Shown piece by piece: positions 19,427-28,277 of a stretch of DNA of 64,000 nucleotides. The stretch covers positions 4,402,001-4,466,000 of the forward strand of contig CM060733.1 of NCBI GenBank assembly GCA_030704615.1. The letters run 5' to 3'. Made by a program: the position numbers and the translations under genes. Each line of letters starts with the position of its first letter. Positions within the stretch are counted from its first letter, which is position 1. The notes below the pieces were generated by a model. It worked only from the letters and a program-made list of their open reading frames with translations, was not told the DNA's origin and searched no databases. Source of the DNA: Takakia lepidozioides (Eukaryota; Streptophyta; Takakiopsida; Takakiales; Takakiaceae).

Positions 19427-19775
19427 GCGATCGCGGTTGTCCCACCATCGTGCATGCCTTCATGCCCCGATTCTAGGGCTTGAGTCCCTGTCTGCCCCCT
19501 ATCCCACCAGCTCCGCTCGTCATTGTACATTGAGAAAAGCCACACCTTGCGATCGCGGTTGTCCCATCATCGTGCACGCCTTCATGCCCCGATTCTAGGT
19601 CTTGAGTCCTTGTCTGCCCCCTATCCCACCAGCTTTGCTCGTCATTGTACATTGAGAAAAAGCCACACCTTGCGATCGCGGTTGTCCCACCATCGTGACA
19701 CCTTCATGCCCCGATTCTAGGTCTTGAGTCCATGTCTGTCCCTATCCTACCAGCTCCGCTCGTCGTCTCTCATGA
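19427..19775. repeat. Tandem repeat of about 122 bp, nearly three copies
   Basis: GCGATCGCGGTTGTCCCA recurs at 19427, 19549 and 19672. The spacers are nearly identical and contain a CCAGCT-GCTCGTC phrase. The array lies inside the CACTA element just before its right subterminal region. Confidence 0.9.
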
Positions 19776-20857
19776 TCAGACTCGACACTATAAGAAAACA
19801 AATATAGCTCTGTCATGTTTGTCTTTCACGATCAAACTCGACACAAAGAAAACAAACAGATGCCACAATGGCAGGGAAGACAAAAAAAACGCGAAGTCCC
19901 CTCACTCATGACTGGATGGATGAATGTAGCGATAGATGGATGGATTTTGGGTTTTCCATCAACACACAAACCACTAAAGTTTTTCACCACAGAAGTAATA
20001 CCAATCACTGGTGTGTATGTAATCACTAACACGTAACCACTGGCCGAGTGGTTCCAATTACTAAATGGTCTGTAACCACTCACTCTACACCACTCTCAAA
20101 GTGGTACCAATCAATGGGGGTCTTTAACCACTCCAGATCTACGTATATTGTCCCCGTCCACGTGGAATAATATAGTTCATAATTAGATATATTTTGAAAT
20201 GATAAATCTTAAATAAAAATTGAATTATTACACGTGGAGTAGCAAGTGGTTTCAATCACCTCCCATCACTCAGGTGTCTTCAACCACTCACAACCCACCC
20301 CAGAAGTAGTACCAATCACTCACGTGTATGTAACCACTCACAAGTGCCCACTTGAAGAGTGATTCCAGTTACAAAAGGGTCTTAACCACTCACATTCCAC
20401 CACTGTGCAAGTGGTACCAATCACTGAGGGGTCTTTAACCACTCCAGATCTACGTATACTATCCTCGTCCACGTGGAATAATATATTTTGAAATGATAAA
20501 AATCTTCAAAAAAAAATTTATTACACGTGGAGTAGAAAGTGGTTTCAACCACTTCCCATCACTGAGGTGTCTTTAACCACTCATAATTTATCATTGTACC
20601 CGTCCATGTCGGATATTATCATTATTAATATAAATATCTGACCAAATGTCGAATAATAAATATAATATTAAATATTACACGTGGATTACTCAGTGGTTGA
20701 AACCACTTCCAACCACTCCATATGATGCCACTGTGGCATTTCATCGGAATTAACCACTGACCAGTGGTTACCATTACTTGGAGTGATTTATAGAGTGATA
20801 AAAGACAAGAGTGGTTAAGGGGGCCAGTGGTTATTCCGCGTTTTTCTTTTAGTGAGA

Positions 20858-21187
20858 GGGATTGGCTATATGTCTAGGACGGTCGGTTGAAGCAGCGGGG
20901 GTCGGCGGCTGTCCGCTTCCCTCATTTTCAATGTGTCTTCCTCGCGGTTCTCTCTTTCTCGCTCGCGTTGCTTGCTCGTGTTTACAGGTGGCCATTTTGT
21001 GTTGTTGCAGGTGCCCGTTGTGATCGTGGGATGTGTTGCGCTTTGTTGTCATTCTTCTCTCTTGCTTCTGAGAATCTCATTGCACTACTTGTAGGCCATT
21101 TCGCTTGCTTGCATTACTTGCGATTTGTAGCATTCTTGCCTGGAGATGGTTGAGAAAGGTTGCCTGGTTGTGAGACTAGAGTGGGGC
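20858..21187. other. Spacer between the CACTA element and E1
   Basis: About 330 bp with open frames but no recognised gene. Its last four bases, GGGC (21184-21187), match the 4 bp that follow the other end of E1 (GCCC on the plus strand at 56422-56425). Confidence 0.5.
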
Positions 21188-21620
21188 TGTCATGGTTTTA
21201 GTCATGGTTATCTAGAATTACCTACTTCTAGTTAACTAGGACATTTTAGATATTTATATTTATATTTTGTGTGTTGGGACTTCATTTGGTCTCACATGCC
21301 AAGTGAGGTATCGAGCCTCACTTGAGACATGGAGATAGGTTTTCCCCTTGTGAGTGTTGAGGAGGCTCATCTTCTTGTAGTTGAGCCTCCATGAGCTTCT
21401 CTCACCTCCATAGCTCTAGGTATTGAGAGGGAGTGTGTTGAGGGCTTTGTAGGGTGGATTCCTTTAGCAAAGGTGCCCTTGGCTTGACTTAGTTTATGTG
21501 ATAGAGTGGATTTCACTTGGAAGGACTAGGGCTTGTTCTTCATGTGATTGCTTCATGCTTTGAGAGCTTTCATTGTCTTATACTTCTCTCATTTCACATC
21601 TCTTATCACTACAAGAAGAT
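21188..21620 (+). repeat. Module a1 of E1, 5' terminal repeat
   Basis: Begins TGTCATGG and ends near CACTACAAGAAGAT. A near-identical copy lies in inverse orientation at 56513-56943 (a2). It is followed here by leader sequence and not by module b, unlike the 3' copy. Confidence 0.85.
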
Positions 21621-23500
21621 CACCTTATGCTTGCGAGTGCGGAGTGTAAGAATTAGTTTTGCACTTGTATTTTAAAGAGGTTGAGAGCTAGGAGAATTTA
21701 GCTCTTGTATCACAAGGCTTGCAAGGGGTTGCAAGGAAAGGTGCTCGAGTATTGCATGCACCAAGGAGTTGGAGAGCTTGAGAAGAAAGCTCTTGAGTCA
21801 CAAGATTTTGCAAGGATTGTAAGGAGGAAGTCTTGTGTGTGTGGAAGCATGGATTCTAGGGTTTGAGAATCCTTTGTATGCATTATGGAGTCGATGGTGT
21901 GCGCCATGGCTTGTGGAGAGTGACTAAAGGCTTGTTAGTGCTCATTTCACTATCAAGCTAGGGTTAAGCAAGTTCAAAGTGTGGATGTTGTGGAAGAGAA
22001 GCCAAGGAGCTATATATGCTTGGGCTTGAAGACAACAAGGGCAAGCACTTGGAGAGCACTAAGAAGCTCAAGAGGTTTTGAAAGGGAGCATGTGAAGAAA
22101 TCTTCCAATCATGGTGGTGTGGAGCCAAGCTTAGGGTGCCATTGGAAGGGCTTGGAGAACATGTGGTGGGAAATCCTTGAAGGGAAATCATCATTCAATG
22201 TATGCATAGCTTCACCCTAACTATGTAATGTGACAAGAGGGGGAGGCAATACTTGGCTATTCATGCTCTTGGTAGTGCGAGCTTTGTGGTGGATAGTTGA
22301 CCAAGCAAGTGGTGCATGTGTGGAGCATGCTCGCTTGAGTTTGTAAGTTCAAGTTTGAGAAGGGGAGCTCTTGAACTAGCAAGAGGTGAAGGCCTTTGAG
22401 ATCCATTTGTGTATGAAGTGGAGAGGTGTTGATTCATGTTATGATGAAGGAGAGCAACACATAGGCCAAGAGGTCATGAAACATGCATTCAAATGACCAC
22501 GGGGAGCACATGGATGATGGATTGGTGCAAGACCCCAAATGAGGCATATGGCGTGAGAGTGGGATCCAAGGCGGATTGCTTGGGAGCATTATTGTAAGTG
22601 ACAAGCATTGCTCCTACACATTGAGATAATTTGTGTTGATTTGGAGCAATTGTCAAGTGATGAGGAGACAAATGCATGATTGCTCGGCAATGGAGATATG
22701 GTAGTTTGCAATCAAATCCCAAGGACTAGAAGGGGGATTGATTTGGTGGACAATGACTTACAAAGTTGAGTTCGACCACTCTTGGTTGCACATTGGGGTG
22801 GAAGAGAGCAAGAAGATGCCTCTTATGACCACCTAGAGACCATATTTTTGCTTGAGTAGAAGCATAGAAGTCAAGGACTTGCATTCTAGCTCTTCATTAC
22901 AAACCCTAGTAGTGTATGCTCAGACTATACCTCTATTAGTATACCAAACATGAGCTTGTCCCTTTGACTATACCTCTGTTGAGGTATCACCATATGTGAA
23001 CCCTAATGTGAGACTATACCTCTGTTAGTATACCAAACAGGAGCTTGTCCCTTTTACTATACCTCTGTTGAGGTATCACCATATGTGGACCCTAATCAGC
23101 TCAGACTATACCTCTGTTAGTATACCAAATAGAACCCTCATTTTCAGACTATACCTCTATAAAGGTATCATCAACATAAGGGACCCTAGCAACCTCAGAC
23201 TATACCTCTGTTAAGGTATCAACAGTGAAAGGACTTAGTGAAATTTAAGGGCATTTGGAGGATTGTTTGGAAGATATTTGAGGGCCCTTAGAGGAGTATT
23301 TGGAGGATCTTTGGTGGAGGAGTGTTTGGAGGATCTTTGGGGTCCTTAGAGGACCCTTCGATGAGCTTTGGTGGACAATGTTGAAGAGCTCTTGAAGGAT
23401 TGATTGGGGATATTGAAGGATACTTGCCACGGCCATACAAGCGAGTGGATAGAGACAGGAGGGAGAGTGGTGGGATGAGAGCATTCTGGGGTTAGCTCCA
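21621..23500 (+). other. E1 untranslated leader with repeats
   Basis: Long non-coding leader. Its start (about 21631-21670: GAGTGCGGAGTGTAAGAATT and following) resembles the start of the E2 leader at 43710-43750 (GAGTGCCAGATACGAGTTAG). It contains a hairpin array at 22920-23225 and, from about 23245 to 23350, repeated GGAGGAT(C)TTTGG phrases. No gene is seen. Confidence 0.6.
22920..23225. repeat. Array of small hairpins in the E1 leader
   Basis: The phrase ACTATACCTCTGTTGAGGTAT, or its variant ending in AGTATACC, occurs about eight times. In the GAGGTAT form, ATACCTC and GAGGTAT are perfect inverted repeats around a TGTT loop. Most units are separated by spacers such as CACCATATGTGAACCCTAAT. 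Confidence 0.85.
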
Positions 23501-23515
23501 TTAAGAGCGGGTTGG

Positions 23516-24270
23516 CTCCATTGATCTGGTAGTGGCAGGTTGGCCTTGCCAAGGGCATTCATCAGCCGAGCATGGCAATGGATTGCGAGACTCGAGGACG
23601 GGTCTGTTTTGGGAGATGGTGTGGATTTTGCGCCACTTGCAGCTTCATTAAGCTGTATCTCCAGCATACATCTTAGAGAATGTGCCACTGATGGGTGATT
23701 CTTGGGCCAGGGTGATGGCCAGTGTGCATCAAGTCCGGTCGTAGCTTGGGTCAGCAGTGTTGCTGGATGCAGCTGCAGTGGGGTCATGGGCTCATCGTCC
23801 ACGGTTATGGTGGACTAACTTGATGCCACCCGCACTGCTCAAGCGTGCATTTGATGGGATGCAGCAGCCAGCACACCTCACAGTGGATAGCATTTTGGAC
23901 ACAGGGAGGCAGTCTCAATGTGTGAGACACGATGACCGTTCGCCTTTGGCAGTGGTCAACAGGATGGGTCAACCACGAGCAGCATTACCTACACTGCTCA
24001 GCTTCCCAGGATCCCACGCATTTCAGGATGGTGGACCTGGCCTCTTGTGGGATAGCCAGTTGCAACAATTAGTAGAGCCCAATGCTGACGAGTGCAAGCG
24101 GGCGATGGGTTTTACCACAGGTACCACGACGGTGCCATCTCTTTCTGAGGCATCACGTCGTCAGGTGTTGGGGCAAGCAATGGATCTCAATTGCTTTACC
24201 TGGATTATCAGCTTGGCTATGGCTGAGCAGCGCAGAGTACGGAGTACACTTCCCTTCATGGTCTCCCTGC
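23516..24270 (+). pseudogene. E1 cytosine methyltransferase, C-terminal half
   Basis: Same protein as the E2 methyltransferase. It starts at the catalytic loop (VGSIDLVVAGWPCQGHSS from about 23510) and runs through YILENVPLMGDS, a stop within VRSxLGS, then HRPRLWWTNL and the motif IX-X tail (RAMGF, RQVLGQAMDLN). It carries TAG where E2 has TGG, but reads TGC where E2 has a stop (DEC versus DE-stop), so the two copies were damaged independently. The last residues, MVSLPT, continue in frame into the linker now found at 61215 on the minus strand (KQVRTTRC). It is truncated, stop-bearing and not active. Confidence 0.85.
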
Positions 24271-24435
24271 CTACTACACTCAAACTCGATAGATCAAGAG
24301 GTTGGGTGCAAGAGTTGCCCCATCGTTAGTCGTCGTCTTGCAACCTGTGAACTTGAGCTTGGGATCTCATGTATTGACTCCTATGAGCTTGGCCTCCCAT
24401 GTCTTGTTAGCTGCCTCTAGTCATGTCCACTGCCA

Positions 24436-25190
24436 CTATCCCAAGCAGTGTGGACACAACCAATCTCCGTCAGGAACCTTCTCAAGAGGTGGTGTCAAGC
24501 ATCCCATATGCCAACCCCTTGAGCATCGATCAAATGGAACCAACTCAATCCACTTGGAGAAGTGCTCCACCATCACCAACACATATCTGTGGTGACGCAT
24601 CGTCAGTGGCAAAGGCCCTGCGAAGTCAAGACTCCACCTGTAGCCCAATCTCATGATGGGTAAAGGATGCAACTGTGGTGTAGGGGCGTTGAATGAAGCA
24701 CGCACCCTGTCACACACCATGCACCTAGCCACGAACTGTTGCACCTCTGTGCATACCACGCCACCAATACTGCCCCTGCAGTAAACTATGAGTGCGTAGC
24801 ACTTCAAAATGCCCCAACTCCTCATGGGCATGCCGCACTAACCGTGCATGCTATGTTGGGTGAGGCATGATCCTCACCCGACCATCCTCCCACACTCGAA
24901 GCAGGTGTATTCCCTCCCACTTGAACCTTTTGGCTCGTTGTAGGATCTGATCCCTCTCCTTGGCAGTCACACTAGCTGCCGTGTCTCCAGTGCGGAGGTA
25001 GTCCAACACAACCGAATCCTCATGTATATCTCTGGCACCACCTGACTCATCACTAGCCTCAGGGTCCTCAGACACTCCGTCTATAGTCATCCCTGTTGTA
25101 GGTCCAACCTGACCTCCCGATGCCAAGATACACAAAAAGGCAGATGCATGTCATCCCGACACCATCTCCTCGTCCGTCTCACCATGCCAC
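24436..25190 (-). pseudogene. E2 integrase-PHD remnant
   Basis: Reads the integrase zinc-binding region (HAHEELGHFGVRHTYSLLQG type, around 24800-24860), then CMVCDRVRASFNAP and the start of the catalytic core (RWSLDFAGPLPL). After ELVPF it jumps straight into DRCSRGWHMGCLTPPLEKV of the PHD finger. Compared with E1, about 700 bp of integrase core and the first half of the PHD are missing. Inactive. Confidence 0.85.
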
Positions 25191-25639
25191 CGAGCTCTAG
25201 TGTCATCCTGCTAGCTCGTGCGTGGATTGCGACTCAATCCATCCGCATCCCTATTGACCAAACCCGGTCGATGCACAACCTGAACATGTCTCTCGTGCTC
25301 CTCCACCGTAGCACGAGAGGCAAAGCAATTCTTGTAAGCCTCAGGAACCGCCGTATACGTCGTCTCTCTCCTCTAGTGACAATAGGTCCAATGTCAGGCT
25401 CCCAATTGCCCTTCGTAACTACAACCTTAAGTCCAGCAGACTTAGAGGTAGAGGACGCGTTCCGTGGTTGCTATGCTGCAACCTCTTGAGCAATACTCCC
25501 TGCCTGCTTAGTCAATGACAAGGTCTCATCTTGCCCCATCATCTCATCCTTGAGGACCTCCTCAACCCGAGAAGAATCCCCAACCTCGTCTATCACAGCC
25601 GCCTTGGCTGCCAACTCCCTCTGAACCTCGAGCACATCT

Positions 25640-27015
25640 CACGTGTGCCATGGATGTCTACACCCTGTGGTCCTCACCGACTCGCCCCCACTCACTGCCT
25701 GTACCGTCTCGGTAGGCAGAGAGACCATCAAGGGAAGTGCACTCCGCACTCTTCGTTGCTCAGCCATAGCCAAGCTGATAATCCAGGTCAAGCAATTTAG
25801 ATCCATTGCTTGCCCCAACACCTGACGACATGATGCCTCAGAAAGAAAAGGCACCGCCGTGGTCCCAGTGGAAAAACCCATAGCCCGCTCTCACTCGTCG
25901 ACATTAGGCTCCACTAATTGCTGCAACTGAGCATCCCACAGGAGGCCAGGTCCATTATCCCGGAAAGCATGCGATCCTGGGAAGCTGAGGAGTGTAGGTA
26001 GTGCTGCTCGTGGTTGACTGACCACTGCCAAAGGCGAACGATCATCGTGTCTCACACGCTGAGACTGCCTCCCTGTGTCCAAAATGCTATCCATTGTGAG
26101 GTGTGCTAGCCGCTGCACCCCATCAAATGCACGGTTAAGCAGTGCGGGTGGCATCAAGTTAGTCCACCATAACCGTGGACGATGAGCCCGTGACCCCACT
26201 GCGGCTACATCCAGCAACATTGCTGACCCAAGCCACGACCGGACTTGATGCACACTGGCCATCACCCTGGCCCGAGAATCGCCCATCAGTGGCAAATTCT
26301 CCAAGATGTATGTTGGAGATACAACCTGATGAAGCTGTAAGTGGTGCAAAACCCGCACCATCTCCCAAAACAGACCCAACCTCGAGTCTCGCAATCCATT
26401 GCCATGCCCGGCTGATGAATACCCTTGGCAAGGGCAACCTGCCACTACCAAATCAATGAAGCCAACCCGCTCCAAATCTTGCGCCCCCAGCAAAGAGATA
26501 TCTGCTGGCAAGGCCTGCTGATATCCACGAACCGTAGACACCGGCAACAACTCAGGGTACTGCTGCACCAACTGAGCAATATGACGGAGTGAGACGCATC
26601 GTGCAGTCTCATCCCTCTCCACATATAGGTAATGCCGAACTTGTACACCTGCCTGTAACACAGCAGCCAATCCGGTGTTGATCCCGCCAAACAAGTCCAA
26701 AAGACAAATGCCTTCATCCGGATACTGCCACAAAATAGGTGTGGTGTCCAATGGAGACAACTGAGGTGGTCCTGGTGCAATCCCCGCACTCTCCTCCTCT
26801 CCTGACCGTACAAAAGCCTCCACCCAGGCTTGTTGCACCCGTCGATCAGCATCCAACTGTAAATCCTTGCTCGTGCCCCACAATGCAACGACGCTACCGC
26901 ATGAGCCCGGCGCGTGAGCGTGTGAGCGTACGCTCACACAACGATGACGTGGCTTGAGCCTACGCTCACGCTGCTGACATGGCACTGAACGTGGCGTGAG
27001 CCTGGTCCAGGTCAT
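25640..27015 (-). pseudogene. Retroelement-encoded DNMT3-like cytosine-5 DNA methyltransferase (E2 copy)
   Basis: A C5-cytosine methyltransferase transfers methyl from S-adenosylmethionine to cytosine in DNA. In the first 374 codons (27015-25894) I see motif I LLDLFGGINTG (105-115), the catalytic loop AGCPCQGYS with Cys196, motif VI ILENL (237-241) and the motif VIII-like RAHRPRLWWTN. After an in-frame TGA (DE-stop) the same frame goes on with ERAMGF and RQVLGQAMDLN, the motif IX-X tail of DNMT3-type enzymes. Motif order is I-IV-VI-VIII-X, so it is not permuted as in DRM enzymes. A second TGA replaces a Trp codon in PWHTW. Downstream in the same frame lies the linker that precedes RT in E1, which ties the gene to the retroelement. 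One nonsense change inside the domain suggests this copy is dead. Confidence 0.88.
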
Positions 27016-27164
27016 GCCACGTCACCACAAAGAAGGTGGGCCTATAACCGTGGAGCCCCCAACTGCTGATTTCACCACATGAAGGTGAAACGGATGAAGG
27101 GTTTTGGGCTTTCCTGGAGTTCAACCTTCTGTTAACATGAGCTTCATTTCGTAGAACTGAAATG

Positions 27165-27356
27165 AACCTTGTGTCGACACAAGGGGGATTTGGAGAACTT
27201 CAAGTAAACCTCGTGTTAACACGAGGTTGTTTTCCTGGAACAAAAATGAACTTCGTGTTGACACGATGTTGTTTTCTGAGAACTAAAATCAACCTTGTGT
27301 CGACACAAGGGGGATTTGGAGAACTTCAAGTAAACCTCGTGTTGACACGAGGTTGA
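27165..27356. repeat. Five palindromes at the left end of the MULE
   Basis: Palindromes of the form AACCTTGTGTCGACACAAGG lie at 27165-27184, 27207-27229, 27249-27271, 27290-27310 and 27333-27356. Cores are GTGTCGACAC, GTGTTAACAC or GTGTTGACAC. The first two plus spacer are repeated as a block 126 bp later. Confidence 0.9.
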
Positions 27357-27536
27357 TTTGATCATCTGTCTATCTGAAGGTAGTTTCTTGTGTTTGCTAA
27401 TGAAAAGAGAATGACAAACCAATGCGACAAATGCATTGACCCACGCATAGCAAAGATGTTAGACGACATACATTGAGAGACACTAGACTTGAACAGTCAT
27501 TCCATTACAAGTTGTAGTCAAGGAAAACACAGATTT

Positions 27537-28277
27537 TTACGGGGTTGTATCCCGCTGTAGAAGTGTGTTGACTTCGTTGAAACTCATAGTGGCTTGGTGA
27601 ATGAAGAAGTCGCGCTTTGGATCACAAACCATCCTTCTTAAGAAGACGAAGTAAAGGTGTTTGCACGGTATGAACTTCCCTCTCTTTCCCAAACTACTTG
27701 AAAGCATACCAACAAAATCAGGACATGTACAATTGGGAAAATTGGAAACAGTGATGTCGTACATCCTGTCCTGCAGCGCAGATGCGGATGAGATCATGGT
27801 GAAGACCCGACCATACCCTGGATCAGGCACTTCCATTGTTCCCGCAACACGAGCGTAAAGCATTCTGGCGGACTCAATTTTGCCGTAGTGTTCTGCGGTT
27901 GGAGGGAATCGTCGAACCAGCTTCCCATTCCGTCTGGTTGGCCACAAGTGAGCGTCAGGCGGAGGTACCCGTGAACCACTTCTACTTGAAGCACCTTCAC
28001 GCGCAATGGAATGTCTGGCTAGGGAGAAACCCGCCTCTTCCAGCATTGCGATCTCTCGGTGAGTGAGACCTGTGCCCATCTTCACAGGCCACACGTTTGG
28101 TGGAGTAGGCTTCATTACCATGGAAGGCCTCACTATCCCATGCACACATCTCCCACAATCGTCAACGCAGAACCAGAACTTGTGGTTCTTTGCCTCGCCT
28201 TGTCCGTAAGGGAGAAACAAACCCGTGAATGTAGGAGCTGCAGTGCGTTCTTCCCTCTGGATATTAATGATGTACAT
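27537..28277 (-). CDS. MULE transposase, C-terminal SWIM zinc-finger part
   Basis: 246 codons. Around residues 170-205 it has the SWIM pattern: NCTCPDF (C-x-C), then a spacer, then PCKHLYFVF (C-x-H). SWIM fingers commonly follow the catalytic domain in Mutator-like transposases. Upstream is a Cys-bearing stretch (VDDCGRCVHGI). It overlaps the end of the 28133-30016 frame by 145 nt in another frame; an intron or a frameshift near 28270-28300 probably joins the two into one protein. Confidence 0.7.
   Translation of the reverse strand: MYIINIQREERTAAPTFTGLFLPYGQGEAKNHKFWFCVDDCGRCVHGIVRPSMVMKPTPPNVWPVKMGTGLTHREIAMLEEAGFSLARHSIAREGASSRSGSRVPPPDAHLWPTRRNGKLVRRFPPTAEHYGKIESARMLYARVAGTMEVPDPGYGRVFTMISSASALQDRMYDITVSNFPNCTCPDFVGMLSSSLGKRGKFIPCKHLYFVFLRRMVCDPKRDFFIHQATMSFNEVNTLLQRDTTP

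Larger units (their letters stand above)
16014..20854. mobile_element. Complete CACTA (En/Spm-type) transposon, 4.84 kb
   Basis: The left end starts CACTAGAAGAAAAACGCGGA. The reverse complement of the right end starts CACTAAAAGAAAAACGCGGA, and the match runs for 29 bp with one difference. The flanks are AGA at 16011-16013 and AGA at 20855-20857, the 3-bp duplication typical of CACTA elements. Both subterminal regions (about 16020-16850 and 19960-20850) are packed with short ACCACT/AGTGGT repeats in both orientations, as known for transposase-binding regions of this superfamily. It carries one accessory-type gene but no recognisable TNP2 catalytic transposase, so it is probably non-autonomous. 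Confidence 0.93.
21188..24270 (+). mobile_element. E1 retroelement, 5' part
   Basis: This is the 5' part of a Ty3/gypsy-type element of the methyltransferase-bearing family. It starts TGTCATGG next to GGGC. Module a1 (21188-21620) is followed by a long non-coding leader and then directly by the second half of a methyltransferase gene. gag, protease and the first half of the methyltransferase are missing, so E1 is an internal deletion derivative. At about 24270 the sequence switches to the antisense 3' UTR of E2. The missing E1 continuation is on the minus strand from 61215 down to 56426, which ends in ACGACA next to the matching GGGC. Confidence 0.8.
24271..27040 (-). mobile_element. E2 retroelement, 3' coding part
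   Basis: Minus-strand order is methyltransferase (27015-25640), linker (about 25680-25320), shrunken RT remnants, integrase N-terminal part (25135-24650), PHD finger end (about 24530-24436) and 3' UTR down to 24271. The same modules in E1 (57288-61215) are longer, which shows that E2 lost most of RT and most of the integrase core by deletion. At 24271 the 3' UTR stops; its continuation is on the plus strand at 61216. Confidence 0.8.

Noticed and set aside
21600-21620. CACTACAAGAAG as the start of a CACTA transposon
   Set aside because: The same sequence lies at the end of module a in E1, where it recurs at 56513-56530 without any CACTA structure around it.
26175-26459. Plus-strand open frame overlapping the methyltransferase
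   Set aside because: It is the antisense shadow of the methyltransferase domain; the minus-strand frame has the motifs.
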